A stretch of DNA of 64,000 nt from positions 3,534,001 through 3,598,000 of the forward strand of contig CP107049.1 of NCBI GenBank assembly GCA_025736915.1. Reading direction: 5' to 3'. The notes under the pieces were generated by a model. It saw only the letters and a list, made by a program, of their open reading frames with translations, did not search any database and was not told the DNA's origin. This document shows, piece by piece, positions 53,171-62,607 of the stretch; within the stretch, counting starts at the first letter, position 1; each line of letters starts with the position of its first letter. This DNA comes from Acinetobacter nosocomialis (lineage in GTDB: Bacteria > Pseudomonadota > Gammaproteobacteria > Pseudomonadales > Moraxellaceae). The position numbers were made by a program, and so were the translations under genes.

Positions 53171-53458
53171 TTCAATTGAGCAAAAGTTATGCCAAATTTC
53201 AGAAGTAGCGCTTATGAGTTATCTAAACTGGTATGGATTTTGGATATGCAGAGACAGATTTATAAAATGAAAAGTGCTTAATTTTTTATAAAAAGTAAGT
53301 AAATTTAGCTGTATAAGTGGATATTTAGAGGTCTAATATTGAATTGTTTAGCTCAATATAAGTATTTGGGGAATGAGAACAATATTCCAAAACGCTTAAG
53401 TTAAACTTACACTACTGTCACGAGATAAAGTTTTAAAAAGAGGGAGCATCAATAAAAA
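53171..53458. promoter_or_regulatory. Rest of the GntR/NCS1 intergenic region
   Basis: An AT-rich stretch with the promoter of the GntR gene; nothing further is recognisable. A GGGAG motif at about 53441-53445 precedes the GntR start. Confidence 0.4.
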
Positions 53459-54199
53459 ATGGAAAAATCAATGCCATCGAATGCACCAAAAAAAGCCGTA
53501 GAAATGAGCAATGATGAAATTGATGACCATATATATAACGCTATTGTAGATGCTATTTTAAATAGGCAACTTGCCCCTGGCGCACGTTTAGTAGAAGCAC
53601 CTTTGTGTGAAGCATTCGGTGTAACGCGAGGAGTGTTAAGACGTGTTTTCGTGAAACTTGCCCATGATAAGGTCATCGAAATTCAGCCCAATCGTGGGGC
53701 ACTCATCGCAAAACATAGCGCTCATGAGACAAAAGAGGTCTTTGAAGCACGCAGCATGCTTGAAATCGCCACTGTAAAAAAGTTAGCTCAAAAGTCACAT
53801 AACTTAGATTTTAGTGAGCTTAGAAGCTTAGTAGATCAAGAGTCTCATGAGCGTTTAGCTGGTAATTGGGCCGAGTGGATTAAGCTATCAGGGCAATTTC
53901 ATTTAAAGCTGATTGAAGCAAATCAGAATACGATCATGACTAATTATTTGCAGACACTTATTGCGAGAACTTCGTTATTAATTGGCTTATATGAAATTCC
54001 CAAACATAATAATTGTTCGGCAGATGAACATCGTGCAATTTTAGATGCGATTGAACAAGGCAATGAAAAACGAGCAACTCAATTGATGGAAGAGCATTTA
54101 GAACACTACGCGACGACATTTGTTGAACAAGACAGTACAGCAACAGCAGAGCAAAATTTATTAAATTTATTTAAAAATAAGAAGATTGAAACCATTTAA
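53459..54199 (+). CDS. GntR-family regulator, FCD type
   Basis: A 246-residue GntR/FadR-type regulator. The winged HTH is at about 20-85 (IYNAIVDAILNRQLAPGARL, LCEAFGVTRGVLRRVFVKL). The helical FCD domain (about 100-235) has the metal-site histidines expected, including HRAILDAIEQGNEKRAT and HLEHYATTF. It is divergent from the NCS1 permease/racemase operon and probably represses it in the absence of a ureide or its breakdown product. The first ATG (53459) has a distant GGAG; M5 (53471) is an alternative start. Confidence 0.9.
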   Translation: MEKSMPSNAPKKAVEMSNDEIDDHIYNAIVDAILNRQLAPGARLVEAPLCEAFGVTRGVLRRVFVKLAHDKVIEIQPNRGALIAKHSAHETKEVFEARSMLEIATVKKLAQKSHNLDFSELRSLVDQESHERLAGNWAEWIKLSGQFHLKLIEANQNTIMTNYLQTLIARTSLLIGLYEIPKHNNCSADEHRAILDAIEQGNEKRATQLMEEHLEHYATTFVEQDSTATAEQNLLNLFKNKKIETI

Positions 54200-54207
54200 A
54201 CTAACTA

Positions 54208-54242
54208 AAAAATAATGGGCCATTTCTTCTGGAAAAGGCCCA
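54208..54242. terminator. Terminator between convergent GntR and LysR genes
   Basis: TGGGCC (54216-54221) pairs with GGCCCA (54237-54242), with an A run on the left that becomes a T run on the minus strand. It best serves the LysR transcript. Confidence 0.65.
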
Positions 54243-54248
54243 AATTGG

Positions 54249-55139
54249 TTATTTTATGGGAACGATTTGACGTGTTAGAAAATCAATAAATAATTTTACT
54301 TTCTTCGATAAAATCTTACGGTTTGGCCATGTGACATATAGGTGAAGCGGCTGACTGGTGTAGTCTTCCAAACATTTCTGTAATTTACCTTCTTTGTAGT
54401 AAGGCTCTGCAATAAACTCTGGAAGAAAGACGATACCATGATCTTTCAAGCACATATCTAATAATAATTCACCATTATTACAGGTCATCACAGGGAAGCA
54501 ATTAAAGGACACTTCTTTTTGATCTTTTTGAAAGATCAACTTCTTATGTCGGCTATCCTGATAGTAAATTAGAAACTTATGTTCTTTAAGTTCTTCTAAT
54601 GAATTTGGCAATCCATGCTGATTAAAATACTCAGGTGTTGCATACAAATATCGTTGATAGGTATTTAATATTTTACTATTTGCCAAATTTGGAGGAGAGC
54701 CATCTACACGAATGGTTAAATCAAATTTATTATTATTCATGTCTAATAGCTGATCAGTCATGAATAAATCAATTTTGATGCTCGGATATTTCTCCATAAA
54801 GTCCGAAATGATATGCTGAAGAAAAATGTTGCTAAAAGACATTGGTGTATTGAGCTTGAGTTCGCCTTCTGGGTACTGCTGATTGTAGCTAATTTCGTAT
54901 GCAGCCCATTCGAACTCACTTAAAATGACTTTGCTATGTTGATAAAACTTTTCCCCACAAGAGGTGAGGTTCATCTGTCTTGTTGTTCGAGTTAAAAGTG
55001 TGGTTCTGAGGTCGTTTTCGAGGTAGCAAACACGTTTGGCAACTAAGTCACGAGAAATATCGAGTGCTCTGGCTGCGCTACTAAAATTCCCATGTTCTAC
55101 AACACTTACGAAAGTGGAAATACAGTCTAATCGATCCAT
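54249..55139 (-). CDS. LysR-family regulator
   Basis: A 296-residue LysR regulator of the CrgA subgroup. The HTH is at residues 4-62 (CISTFVSVVEHGNFSSAARA, SRDLVAKRVCYLENDLR), with effector region PEGELKLNTPMSFSNIFLQ and DLTIRVDGSPPNLANSK. It is divergent from the isochorismatase-like gene 196 bases away, which is its likely target along with the amidohydrolase. Confidence 0.87.
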   Translation of the reverse strand: MDRLDCISTFVSVVEHGNFSSAARALDISRDLVAKRVCYLENDLRTTLLTRTTRQMNLTSCGEKFYQHSKVILSEFEWAAYEISYNQQYPEGELKLNTPMSFSNIFLQHIISDFMEKYPSIKIDLFMTDQLLDMNNNKFDLTIRVDGSPPNLANSKILNTYQRYLYATPEYFNQHGLPNSLEELKEHKFLIYYQDSRHKKLIFQKDQKEVSFNCFPVMTCNNGELLLDMCLKDHGIVFLPEFIAEPYYKEGKLQKCLEDYTSQPLHLYVTWPNRKILSKKVKLFIDFLTRQIVPIK

Positions 55140-55335
55140 GGATAAGCGAAAGGTAAAAAATATATATCAATGATTAAACTATAAAAATTAAAAAGCAATC
55201 ATTGTTTTGATTGTATTCGTACAGAATACAGATTCGTGCTGATTTGCTGTCTATGCTTTTACATTTTTATCTGTTTTCATAATAAACAGTAAGCAATTTT
55301 GATGCATTACTCATAAGGAATAATGGAGTTTACCC

Positions 55336-56022
55336 ATGAATAAATCACTTTTAGAACAACTATCACCAACCAATTGTCAGGTTATTTTTATTGATCATCA
55401 GCCACAAATGGCTTTTGGGGTACAGTCAATAGATCGCCAAGTATTAAAGAATAATACTGTAGGATTAGCAAAAGCAGCTAAAACATTTAATATTCCTGTC
55501 ACCATTACAACGGTTGAAACTGAAAGCTTCTCTGGTCATACCTATCCAGAACTTTTAGATGTATTTCCAGATGCTCCATTACTAGAACGTACTTCAATGA
55601 ATTCATGGGATGACCAAAAAGTACGTGATTCGCTTGCAAAAAATAATCGTAAAAAAGTGATTGTTTCAGGTTTGTGGACTGAAGTGTGCAATAACACCTT
55701 TGCTTTTGGTGCCATGCTAGAAGGCGATTATGAAATTTATATGGTTGCCGATGCTTCTGGTGGTACATCGAAAGAGGCACATGACTATGCCATGCAACGC
55801 ATGATTCAAGCGGGTGTTGTTCCGGTAACTTGGCAACAAGTACTACTTGAATGGCAACGTGATTGGGCACATCGTGATACGTATGATGCAGTTATGGCAA
55901 TTGTACGCGAGCATTCTGGTGCTTACGGTATGGGTGTGGACTATGCCTATACGATGGTACATAAGGCGCCTGAACGTACAACATCAAAACACGAAGTACT
56001 TGCACCAGTTCCTGCAAAATAA
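55336..56022 (+). CDS. Isochorismatase-family cysteine hydrolase (YcaC-like)
   Basis: A 228-residue hydrolase. The catalytic triad positions are Asp20 in VIFIDHQPQMAF, a Lys in the VRDSLAKNNRKKVIVSGLW segment and Cys118 in LWTEVCNNTFAF. The C-terminal part YGMGVDYAYTMVH is typical of the YcaC group, which are octameric hydrolases of unknown substrate. It is followed by a terminator hairpin and then the amidohydrolase, and is divergent from a LysR gene. Confidence 0.88.
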   Translation: MNKSLLEQLSPTNCQVIFIDHQPQMAFGVQSIDRQVLKNNTVGLAKAAKTFNIPVTITTVETESFSGHTYPELLDVFPDAPLLERTSMNSWDDQKVRDSLAKNNRKKVIVSGLWTEVCNNTFAFGAMLEGDYEIYMVADASGGTSKEAHDYAMQRMIQAGVVPVTWQQVLLEWQRDWAHRDTYDAVMAIVREHSGAYGMGVDYAYTMVHKAPERTTSKHEVLAPVPAK

Positions 56023-56040
56023 AACAGTACTGATTTAGGT

Positions 56041-56100
56041 AAAGGCATGTCTAGTATTCAATATTTAAGTGATATTAATACAGATATGCCTTTATTTTTT
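56041..56100 (+). terminator. Terminator after the isochorismatase-like gene
   Basis: AAAGGCAT (56041-56048) pairs with ATGCCTTT (56086-56093), with a long loop and a following ATTTTTT. The AT-rich loop may pair further. Confidence 0.65.
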
Positions 56101-56131
56101 AGAACGATAATTCACAAGAATGGAGTTCAGA

Positions 56132-58006
56132 ATGACCGAAATAAACCTCATACTCATAAACGGTAAAATCACAACACTAGATCCTCACAACCCCGAAGTA
56201 CAAGCAATTGCGATTGCAGACGGTAAAGTCGTACGTACGGGTACAAATGATGAGGTTATGAAACTCGCAATACCAACAAGCAAAGTCGTAGACTTAAATG
56301 GTCGTCGCGTTATACCGGGTCTAAATGACAGTCATCTGCATATTATTCGTGGTGGCTTAAATTACAATATGGAACTGCGCTGGGAAGGTGTACCATCCGT
56401 TGCTGATGCACTACGCTTACTTAAAGAGCAAGCAGATAATACGCCAGCTCCACAATGGGTCCGTGTAGTAGGTGGTTGGACCGAGTTCCAATTTGCCGAA
56501 AAGCGTTTACCGACTTTAGAAGAAATTAATAAAGCTGCGCCAAATACTCCTGTATTCGTTTTACATTTATATGCCAGTGCTTTGTTGAACCGAGCTGCGC
56601 TTGATGTATTAGGCTTTAACAAAGACACACCAGACCCACCGGGGGGCAAGATTGTACGAGATGAAAAGGGTGAGCCAACAGGTCTGTTGCTCGCAACTCC
56701 ATCGGCTATGATTTTATATTCGACCTTAGGTAAAGCGCCGAAATTGCCAGTTGAAGATCAAGTCAATTCAACTCGTCATTTCATGCGTGAGCTGAACCGA
56801 TTAGGCATTACTTCAGCAATTGATGCGGGTGGCGGTGGTCAAAACTACCCTGAAGATTATGATGTGATTAAGCAATTGCATGATCAAAATCAGATGACAG
56901 TGCGAATTGCTTACAACTTATTTGCTCAGAAGGCAGGTCAAGAGCTTGATGATTATCGCCGCTGGACAGAAATGACATTTCCGGGCGATGGTGATGAACT
57001 ATTTAGAATGAATGGAGCAGGTGAGAACCTGACGTGGTCAGCGGGTGACTTCGAAGATTTCTATGAGCCACGTCCGGATTTACCAGAAAAAATGGAAGGT
57101 GAACTCGAAGCCATTGTAGAGCACTTGGCTGAAAAGAAATGGCCATTCCGTATTCATGCAACCTATGATGAAAGTATTAATCGTCTGCTCAATGTATTTG
57201 AGAAAGTAAATTCAAAACAGCCATTTGCAACTCGATTTATTATTGACCATGCCGAAACTGTATCTGAGCGTAATATCGAACGTATTGGTGCATTGGGTGG
57301 TGGTATCGCCATTCAACATCGTATGGCATATCAAGGTGAGATTTTCGTGAAACGCTATGGTGCCGAGGCTGCTCAAGCAACGCCACCAGTTAAGAAAATG
57401 TTAGAACTTGGTGTTCCTGTGGGTGCGGGAACAGATGCGACTCGTGTTGCCTCTTATAACCCTTGGGTGTGTTTGTATTGGCTAAGTACGGGTAAAACAG
57501 TTGGTGGTTTACCACTCTATGATGAAAAAAATCTATTAGACCGTCAGACAGCACTCAAACTCTGGACTAAAGGTTCGGCTTGGTTCTCAGGTGAAAAAGA
57601 TGTCAAAGGTTCACTCACAGCAGGTGAGCTTGCTGATCTGGTCGTATTGTCCGATGACTACTTCAAGGTTGAAGCAGAAGATATCCAGTGGATTGAGTCG
57701 GTACTTACTGTCTTAGGCGGAAAAGTGGTATATGCAGGTGCAGAGTTTAAGCAAGACGATCCACCGTTACCGCCAGCATCTCCAACATGGTCGCCAGTAA
57801 AACGCTTTGGCGGTCAGTGGCGTTTATCTGAAAATCGTAATGCTCCTTCGAATCAATCATTACAGTCACAAAGTGCATTGTGTGAATGTGCTAGCAGTTG
57901 TGGCATGCATGGGCATAGTCACTCTTGGATGCTTGATGTTCCTGTAAATGATAAAGATAAAAAGTCTTTCTGGGGTGCACTCGGGTGTTCTTGTTTTGCA
58001 TTTTAA
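56132..58006 (+). CDS. YtcJ-like metal-dependent amidohydrolase with Cys/His-rich tail
   Basis: A 624-residue amidohydrolase-superfamily protein. It has the short N-terminal beta-sandwich (LILINGKITTLDPHNPEVQA), the metal motif DSHLHIIRGG, a middle His/Glu/Asp set (FRIHATYDES; FIIDHAETVSERN) and the active-site Asp in VGAGTDATRVASYNPW. Residues about 580-624 are a tail with CECASSCGMHGHSHSW and GALGCSCFAF (six or more Cys, three His), not usual for YtcJ relatives and perhaps a metal-binding segment. The start is ATG 56132 with GGAG six bases upstream; the longest frame starts 12 bases earlier. It is in the same direction as the isochorismatase-like gene and as xapX. Confidence 0.88.
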   Translation: MTEINLILINGKITTLDPHNPEVQAIAIADGKVVRTGTNDEVMKLAIPTSKVVDLNGRRVIPGLNDSHLHIIRGGLNYNMELRWEGVPSVADALRLLKEQADNTPAPQWVRVVGGWTEFQFAEKRLPTLEEINKAAPNTPVFVLHLYASALLNRAALDVLGFNKDTPDPPGGKIVRDEKGEPTGLLLATPSAMILYSTLGKAPKLPVEDQVNSTRHFMRELNRLGITSAIDAGGGGQNYPEDYDVIKQLHDQNQMTVRIAYNLFAQKAGQELDDYRRWTEMTFPGDGDELFRMNGAGENLTWSAGDFEDFYEPRPDLPEKMEGELEAIVEHLAEKKWPFRIHATYDESINRLLNVFEKVNSKQPFATRFIIDHAETVSERNIERIGALGGGIAIQHRMAYQGEIFVKRYGAEAAQATPPVKKMLELGVPVGAGTDATRVASYNPWVCLYWLSTGKTVGGLPLYDEKNLLDRQTALKLWTKGSAWFSGEKDVKGSLTAGELADLVVLSDDYFKVEAEDIQWIESVLTVLGGKVVYAGAEFKQDDPPLPPASPTWSPVKRFGGQWRLSENRNAPSNQSLQSQSALCECASSCGMHGHSHSWMLDVPVNDKDKKSFWGALGCSCFAF

Positions 58007-58063
58007 ATAAAACAGTTTGGGAACCTGCCTCGTTAAATGGCTTGCTTCCCTAAGGTATGTACG

Positions 58064-58225
58064 ATGAAAATGTACTTGTTATCTTTGGCTGTAGGGTTGC
58101 TCGTTGGTGTCTTATATTACGTTTTAAATGTTAAGTCACCAGCTCCACCTCTTGTTGCATTAGTTGGATTATTAGGCATGGTAATAGGAGAGCAACTCCT
58201 TCCTTTTATCAAATCCTATTTTTAA
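58064..58225 (+). CDS. xapX: XapX-domain small membrane protein
   Basis: A 53-residue protein starting MKMYLLSLAVGLLVGVLYYV (cut at 20) with two hydrophobic helices and the family motif SPAPPLVALVGLLGMVIGEQ. XapX is a small membrane protein of unknown function first noted beside xanthosine genes and often found next to amidohydrolases. The longest frame begins at 58037; ATG 58064 is chosen from the family start and AAGG upstream. It probably shares a transcript with the amidohydrolase. Confidence 0.85.
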   Translation: MKMYLLSLAVGLLVGVLYYVLNVKSPAPPLVALVGLLGMVIGEQLLPFIKSYF

Positions 58226-58238
58226 TCCGTTTCATTCA

Positions 58239-58273
58239 AAAAAGCTAAATGGTGTCGTGCCATTTAGCTTTTT
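58239..58273. terminator. Bidirectional terminator
   Basis: AAAAAGCTAAATGG - TGTCGTG - CCATTTAGCTTTTT, a perfect 14-bp stem between convergent xapX and arsC. Confidence 0.88.
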
Positions 58274-58293
58274 ATATTAATAAGTGTCTTCAA

Positions 58294-58722
58294 TTACTTT
58301 ATACGACGACCTTGTTCATCAATAATCACTTCACCATCTTCTTTTGCAAAATAGCCTAAGTTTTTTGAATCTAAAATGTCGAGCACCACTTCAGAAGGGC
58401 GGCAAAGTCGTGTGCCTTTTGGTGTAACCACGAATGGGCGATTAATTAAAATTGGGTACTGAACCATAAAATCAATTAACTGCTCATCGGTCCAATCGGC
58501 TTGTTCCAACTCTAAATCTTTATATGGATCAACATTTTTACGAATGGCTTCTCGTACAGTTAAGTTTGAATCCTTAATGAGTTGGATTAGCTCATCTTTA
58601 CTTGGTGGTGTTTTTAAATATTCAATAACAATAGGCTCAATTCCTGCATGACGAATAAGCGCCAATGTATTGCGTGAGGTTCCACAAGCAGGGTTATGAT
58701 AGATTTTTACTTGCTCAGTCAT
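58294..58722 (-). CDS. arsC: Arsenate reductase (glutaredoxin-linked)
   Basis: A 142-residue ArsC of the E. coli plasmid R773 type. The catalytic Cys13 is in HNPACGTSRNTL, and the Arg residues IRKNVDPY and NRPFVVTPKGTRLCRPSE are conserved. It reduces arsenate to arsenite with glutathione and glutaredoxin. It is divergent from arsR-acr3-arsH; a palindrome between them is a likely ArsR operator for both sides. Confidence 0.93.
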   Translation of the reverse strand: MTEQVKIYHNPACGTSRNTLALIRHAGIEPIVIEYLKTPPSKDELIQLIKDSNLTVREAIRKNVDPYKDLELEQADWTDEQLIDFMVQYPILINRPFVVTPKGTRLCRPSEVVLDILDSKNLGYFAKEDGEVIIDEQGRRIK

Positions 58723-58757
58723 GGCGTAAATTCAGCGTTGAATTAAGATATTGCTTT

Positions 58758-58779
58758 TATATATGGATATCCGTATATT
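58758..58779. promoter_or_regulatory. Candidate ArsR operator
   Basis: ATATGGATATCCGTAT (58761-58776) is a near-perfect palindrome around GGATATCC. It lies between divergent arsC and arsR, 33 bases before the arsR start. ArsR-type repressors bind AT-rich imperfect palindromes at such positions. Confidence 0.65.
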
Positions 58780-58808
58780 TGCAATAACGAATATATTCTG
58801 TTGAAGAT

Positions 58809-59138
58809 ATGATCAACCAAGTCGATTTCTTTAAATGTCTATCTGACCAAACTCGGTTAAATATTCTTAAATTAGTTCTAAATAAACAAAATATTTGTGT
58901 TTGTGAGCTAACAGAACAGCTTGAGTTGAGCCAACCGAAAATTTCTAGGCACTTGGCCTTATTAAGAACTCATGGCGTATTGCTGGATGAAAGAAAAGGA
59001 CAGTGGGTCTATTACAGCTTAAATCCTGATTTACCTCTATGGGCTTTAAATATTTTAAAGGTTATAGAAAATGATGCGAGTGAGACAAGAGTAAAGCAAC
59101 AAGATCAGCCTTTCATCACTACAACGTGCTGTGATTAA
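58809..59138 (+). CDS. arsR: ArsR-family arsenite-responsive repressor
   Basis: A 109-residue winged-HTH regulator. The As(III) site motif CVCEL (ICVCELTEQLELSQ) is intact, followed by the recognition helix QPKISRHLALLRTHG and the wing LDERKGQWVYYSL. The C-terminus ends TTCCD, adding two more Cys. It represses the ars genes until arsenite binds. It is first in arsR-acr3-arsH and divergent from arsC. Confidence 0.93.
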   Translation: MINQVDFFKCLSDQTRLNILKLVLNKQNICVCELTEQLELSQPKISRHLALLRTHGVLLDERKGQWVYYSLNPDLPLWALNILKVIENDASETRVKQQDQPFITTTCCD

Positions 59139-59238
59139 TCTTCCTAGATTTCTGTCTTAAAAATTCGGTTTTCTAGCATAGGTGCATTAATCATTTGTGT
59201 ATTGAACAAAATTAATCAATTCTTTCTTCGAGTAGAAC

Positions 59239-60285
59239 ATGACCAGACAAGGGCTTTCATTTTTAGATCGAAACCTAACGCTATGGATTTTTATTGCGAT
59301 GGCTTTAGGCTTAGCGATTGGAGTTTTCTTTCCTCAGGCATCTGTGTCTTTAAATGAGTTAAGTGTAGATAACGTTAATATTCCAATCGCAATCGGTTTA
59401 ATTTTGATGATGTATCCGCCTTTAGCAAAGGTAGATTATGCTACGCTACCAGAAGTATTTAAAGATAAAAAAACCTTGGCTTTATCGTTGATACAGAACT
59501 GGATTATTGCTCCAGTTTTAATGTTTATCCTTGCGATTATTTTCTTACATAACTATCCAGAGTATATGACGGGCCTTATTTTAATTGGCTTAGCACGTTG
59601 TATTGCCATGGTATTAGTCTGGAATGGCTTGGCTTGTGGCGATAACCAATATGTTGCAGCGTTGGTTGCTTTTAACAGTATTTTCCAAATTTTGTTTTTT
59701 AGTACTTATGCATGGTTATTCTTGACCTTTTTGCCGCCGTATTTTGGTGTGGCAGGGCAAGTCATTGATGTCAATTTCTGGACCATTACGCATGCTGTTT
59801 TAGTGTACTTAGGTATTCCATTCTTAATGGGATTCTTTACGCGTTTGATTTTAGTTAAATCAAAAGGGTTAGATTGGTATCAAACTAAATTTTTACCAAA
59901 AATCAGCCCGATTAGTTTAATTGCTTTACTTTTTACCATTGTGGCTATGTTTAGCCTAAAAGGTGGTGATGTGGTGAGCTTACCTTTAGATGTATTACGT
60001 ATTGCGATTCCACTTACGATTTACTTTGTGGTGATGTTCTTTATCAGCTTTTTTATGAGTAAACGGCTGGGGAATAACTATCCTCAAACAGCGGCAATTT
60101 CCTTTACCGCTGCTGGTAACAACTTTGAGCTCGCATTAGCCGTTGCCATTGCAACATTTGGTTTGGCATCACCTGTGGCATTTACCACAGTGATAGGACC
60201 ATTGGTTGAAGTTCCGGTTTTAATTTCTCTCGTTTCAGTTTCTCTTTGGTTAAAGAAAAAGTATTTCTCACATGAACAGTCTTAA
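59239..60285 (+). CDS. acr3: Arsenite efflux permease of the ACR3 family
   Basis: A 348-residue membrane protein with ten helices. ACR3 landmarks are [20 protein letters not shown], with the arsenite-binding Cys in RCIAMV, and [18 protein letters not shown] with the essential Glu. It exports As(OH)3 using the proton gradient. It overlaps arsH by 14 bases. Confidence 0.93.
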   Translation: MTRQGLSFLDRNLTLWIFIAMALGLAIGVFFPQASVSLNELSVDNVNIPIAIGLILMMYPPLAKVDYATLPEVFKDKKTLALSLIQNWIIAPVLMFILAIIFLHNYPEYMTGLILIGLARCIAMVLVWNGLACGDNQYVAALVAFNSIFQILFFSTYAWLFLTFLPPYFGVAGQVIDVNFWTITHAVLVYLGIPFLMGFFTRLILVKSKGLDWYQTKFLPKISPISLIALLFTIVAMFSLKGGDVVSLPLDVLRIAIPLTIYFVVMFFISFFMSKRLGNNYPQTAAISFTAAGNNFELALAVAIATFGLASPVAFTTVIGPLVEVPVLISLVSVSLWLKKKYFSHEQS

Positions 60286-60985
60286 CAATGATTTATCCAA
60301 TTTGGCATTAAATCTTTTAGATAAGCCTACCTTTGAACAAGTGCAAGCACAGCAACTTGAACATCCACCACGCATTCTATTGCTATATGGTTCTAATCGT
60401 GAGCGTTCTTATAGCCGTTTTGCTGTGTTGACGGCTGGACGAATTCTTGAATATTTAGGTGCGGAGGTCAAAATTTTTCATCCTAAAGGTTTACCTTTAC
60501 CAGAGGATGCAGAAACAGATCATCCGAAAGTGCAAGAGTTGCATGAGCTTTTGGCTTGGGCAGAAGGTATGGTGTGGTGTTCACCAGAACGTCATGGTGC
60601 AATGAGTTCGATTTTAAAAGCCCAGATTGACTGGATTCCTTTAGCAGCTGGAGCAATCCGTGCAACTCAAGGTAAAACCTTAGCAGTCATGCAAGTTAGT
60701 GGTGGTTCGCAGTCGTTTAATGCGGTCAATCAAATGCGTATTTTAGGGCGTTGGATGCGTATGATTACGATCCCGAATCAGTCTTCGGTTGCTAAAGCTT
60801 TTTTAGAGTTTGAAGAAGATGGAAGTATGAAACCATCCTCTTACTATGACCGAATTGTCGATGTAATGGAGGAACTCTATAAGTTCACTTTATTAACACG
60901 TGGACAAAAAGAATATTTGACAGATCGCTATTCTGAGCGTAAAGAATCGGCAGAAGAGCTGTCAAAACGAGTAAATCAAAAATAA
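60272..60985 (+). CDS. arsH: ArsH, NADPH-dependent FMN reductase
   Basis: A 237-residue flavodoxin-like protein. The FMN site is in [19 protein letters not shown], followed by [19 protein letters not shown] and [20 protein letters not shown], all ArsH signatures. ArsH oxidises trivalent organoarsenicals and reduces quinones with NADPH. It starts inside the 3' end of acr3 and ends the operon, with a terminator following. Confidence 0.93.
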   Translation: MNSLNNDLSNLALNLLDKPTFEQVQAQQLEHPPRILLLYGSNRERSYSRFAVLTAGRILEYLGAEVKIFHPKGLPLPEDAETDHPKVQELHELLAWAEGMVWCSPERHGAMSSILKAQIDWIPLAAGAIRATQGKTLAVMQVSGGSQSFNAVNQMRILGRWMRMITIPNQSSVAKAFLEFEEDGSMKPSSYYDRIVDVMEELYKFTLLTRGQKEYLTDRYSERKESAEELSKRVNQK

Positions 60986-60996
60986 ACAGTTTCATG

Positions 60997-61026
60997 AAAA
61001 AGTGCTTCATTTGGAGCACTTTTTAT
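60997..61026 (+). terminator. Terminator of the ars operon
   Basis: AAAAAGTGCT - TCATTTGG - AGCACTTTTT, a perfect 10-bp stem 12 bases after the arsH stop; palindromic enough to act in both directions. Confidence 0.88.
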
Positions 61027-61042
61027 TGCTTAGTTTTTACAC

Positions 61043-61945
61043 TCAGGTGATTGTGGGCAAAAGTTTTTGCATAAGTTCAATAAAGTTTGAAACTTTCGCT
61101 GAATTTTCATTTTCACGTGTAATCAAGTAAATAGGCGCATTCAGTTTTATTGAATCATCAAATTCTCGATAGACAATTCCATGTTCCCAAAAGTTATGCA
61201 TTGAGGCTGGCACAATCGTTATACCAATTCCAGCAGCGACTAAATTTAATGTTGCGGTAGGACGAGGTGCTTCTTGAATAATGCGTGGACTAAAGCCTGC
61301 TTGATAGCAACTATATAAAATATTGTCATATAAACCTTGTCCTGAAGAACGACGATATAAAACAAAATTTTCATCTGATAAGTCATTTGAGCTAATTTTT
61401 TCTTTTTGTGTAAGTGGATGGCCTATAGGCAATGCCACCATCATTGGTTCATCTAATATATGGTGATGTTTTAACCCAATATCACGGCTGATCGGTGCTC
61501 TTAAAAAAGCAATATCAAGTTTCTCGGAGATTAATCGATCTAATTGTTTTTGGCTGCCTGCTTCTTCAAGTTTGGTTAGTACCTTTGGATATATTTCTCG
61601 ATATGACCGCAATACGAGTGAAATAAGTGGATGTAAACCTGCGGAACTTGTAAAACCAATATTGAGTTGTCCAGTTTTACCTTGGCTAACATCTTGGACT
61701 AATTTTGGAATATGTTTGGCATGTTCTAATAAAAGTTGTGCTTCTTTAAATAAGGCTAAACCTGCTTCAGTCGGTTCAATGCCACGAGGCTGGCGAATAA
61801 GTAACTGTGTACCGAGTTCTTCTTCAAGCTTTTTGAGTAAACGCGTCAAAGGTGGTTGTTGAATAAACAATCGGTTTGCGGCATGCGTAATATTCCTTTC
61901 TTCAACCACCACAACAAAGGCATGGAGCTTATGTAAATCGAGCAT
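61043..61945 (-). CDS. LysR-family regulator facing a chromate transporter
   Basis: A 300-residue LysR regulator of the CatM/BenM/AlsR group. The HTH is at residues 3-61 (LHAFVVVVEERNITHAANRL, QQPPLTRLLKKLEEELG); the effector domain begins GKTGQLNIGFTSSAGLHPL. It is divergent from the split chromate transporter 102 bases away, which is its probable target. Confidence 0.88.
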   Translation of the reverse strand: MLDLHKLHAFVVVVEERNITHAANRLFIQQPPLTRLLKKLEEELGTQLLIRQPRGIEPTEAGLALFKEAQLLLEHAKHIPKLVQDVSQGKTGQLNIGFTSSAGLHPLISLVLRSYREIYPKVLTKLEEAGSQKQLDRLISEKLDIAFLRAPISRDIGLKHHHILDEPMMVALPIGHPLTQKEKISSNDLSDENFVLYRRSSGQGLYDNILYSCYQAGFSPRIIQEAPRPTATLNLVAAGIGITIVPASMHNFWEHGIVYREFDDSIKLNAPIYLITRENENSAKVSNFIELMQKLLPTIT

Positions 61946-62046
61946 AGGAATACCTTTATGGTATGGTTAATGAAAATAAAAGCATTTGTAGATATACCAC
62001 AAAAGTAGCATTCTATCTTGGTCAGATAAAGTGAAAAGTAACGAAA

Positions 62047-62607
62047 ATGAACCATGTTGAGATTGCTGTGCAGAAGGAGACCGTACCGACTTGCACAGAA
62101 CTGTTTTTAGGTTTTTTAACATTAGGTTTAATCGGATTTGGTGGCGTATTGCCTTTAGCGCGTAAAGTCGTTGTAGAGCAACGACAGTGGCTAAGTCCTG
62201 AAAAATTCACTGAGTTACTGGGTCTATGTCAATTTTTACCGGGCGGCAATATCATTAATTTATCTGTTGCGATTGGCATGGAGTTTCGCGGTGTCCGTGG
62301 AGCGGTGAGTTCACTGATTGGCTTGATCCTTGCGCCTACGATAATTGTTGTACTTTTACATTATGTCTATGAGCAGTTCCAAGACAATTTGATGGTTAAG
62401 CATCTTTTCGAAGGTTTAGCGGCGGCGGCAGCTGGACTTCTAGTTGCAACAGGTTTGAAAATGCTTAAGCCATTATTACGTAACCCAATAGCGATGTGTG
62501 TAGTCGTGGCTGCAATTATCAGTATTGCTTTTCTAAAAATCTCCTTGCTTTTGACCATGCTGATTTTGTTGGCACTTTATTCAACTATTATTTGGAGACG
62601 TGTGTAA
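62047..62607 (+). CDS. chrA: Chromate transporter, N-terminal half protein
   Basis: A 186-residue membrane protein of the CHR family, with TCTELFLGFLTLGLIGFGGV, LSPEKFTELLGLCQFLPGGN and GMEFRGVRGAVSSLIGLILA. Long-chain ChrA has two homologous halves; here the halves are separate genes, the short-chain type in which both proteins are required. The final TAA overlaps the ATG of the second half (TAATG). Confidence 0.88.
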   Translation: MNHVEIAVQKETVPTCTELFLGFLTLGLIGFGGVLPLARKVVVEQRQWLSPEKFTELLGLCQFLPGGNIINLSVAIGMEFRGVRGAVSSLIGLILAPTIIVVLLHYVYEQFQDNLMVKHLFEGLAAAAAGLLVATGLKMLKPLLRNPIAMCVVVAAIISIAFLKISLLLTMLILLALYSTIIWRRV

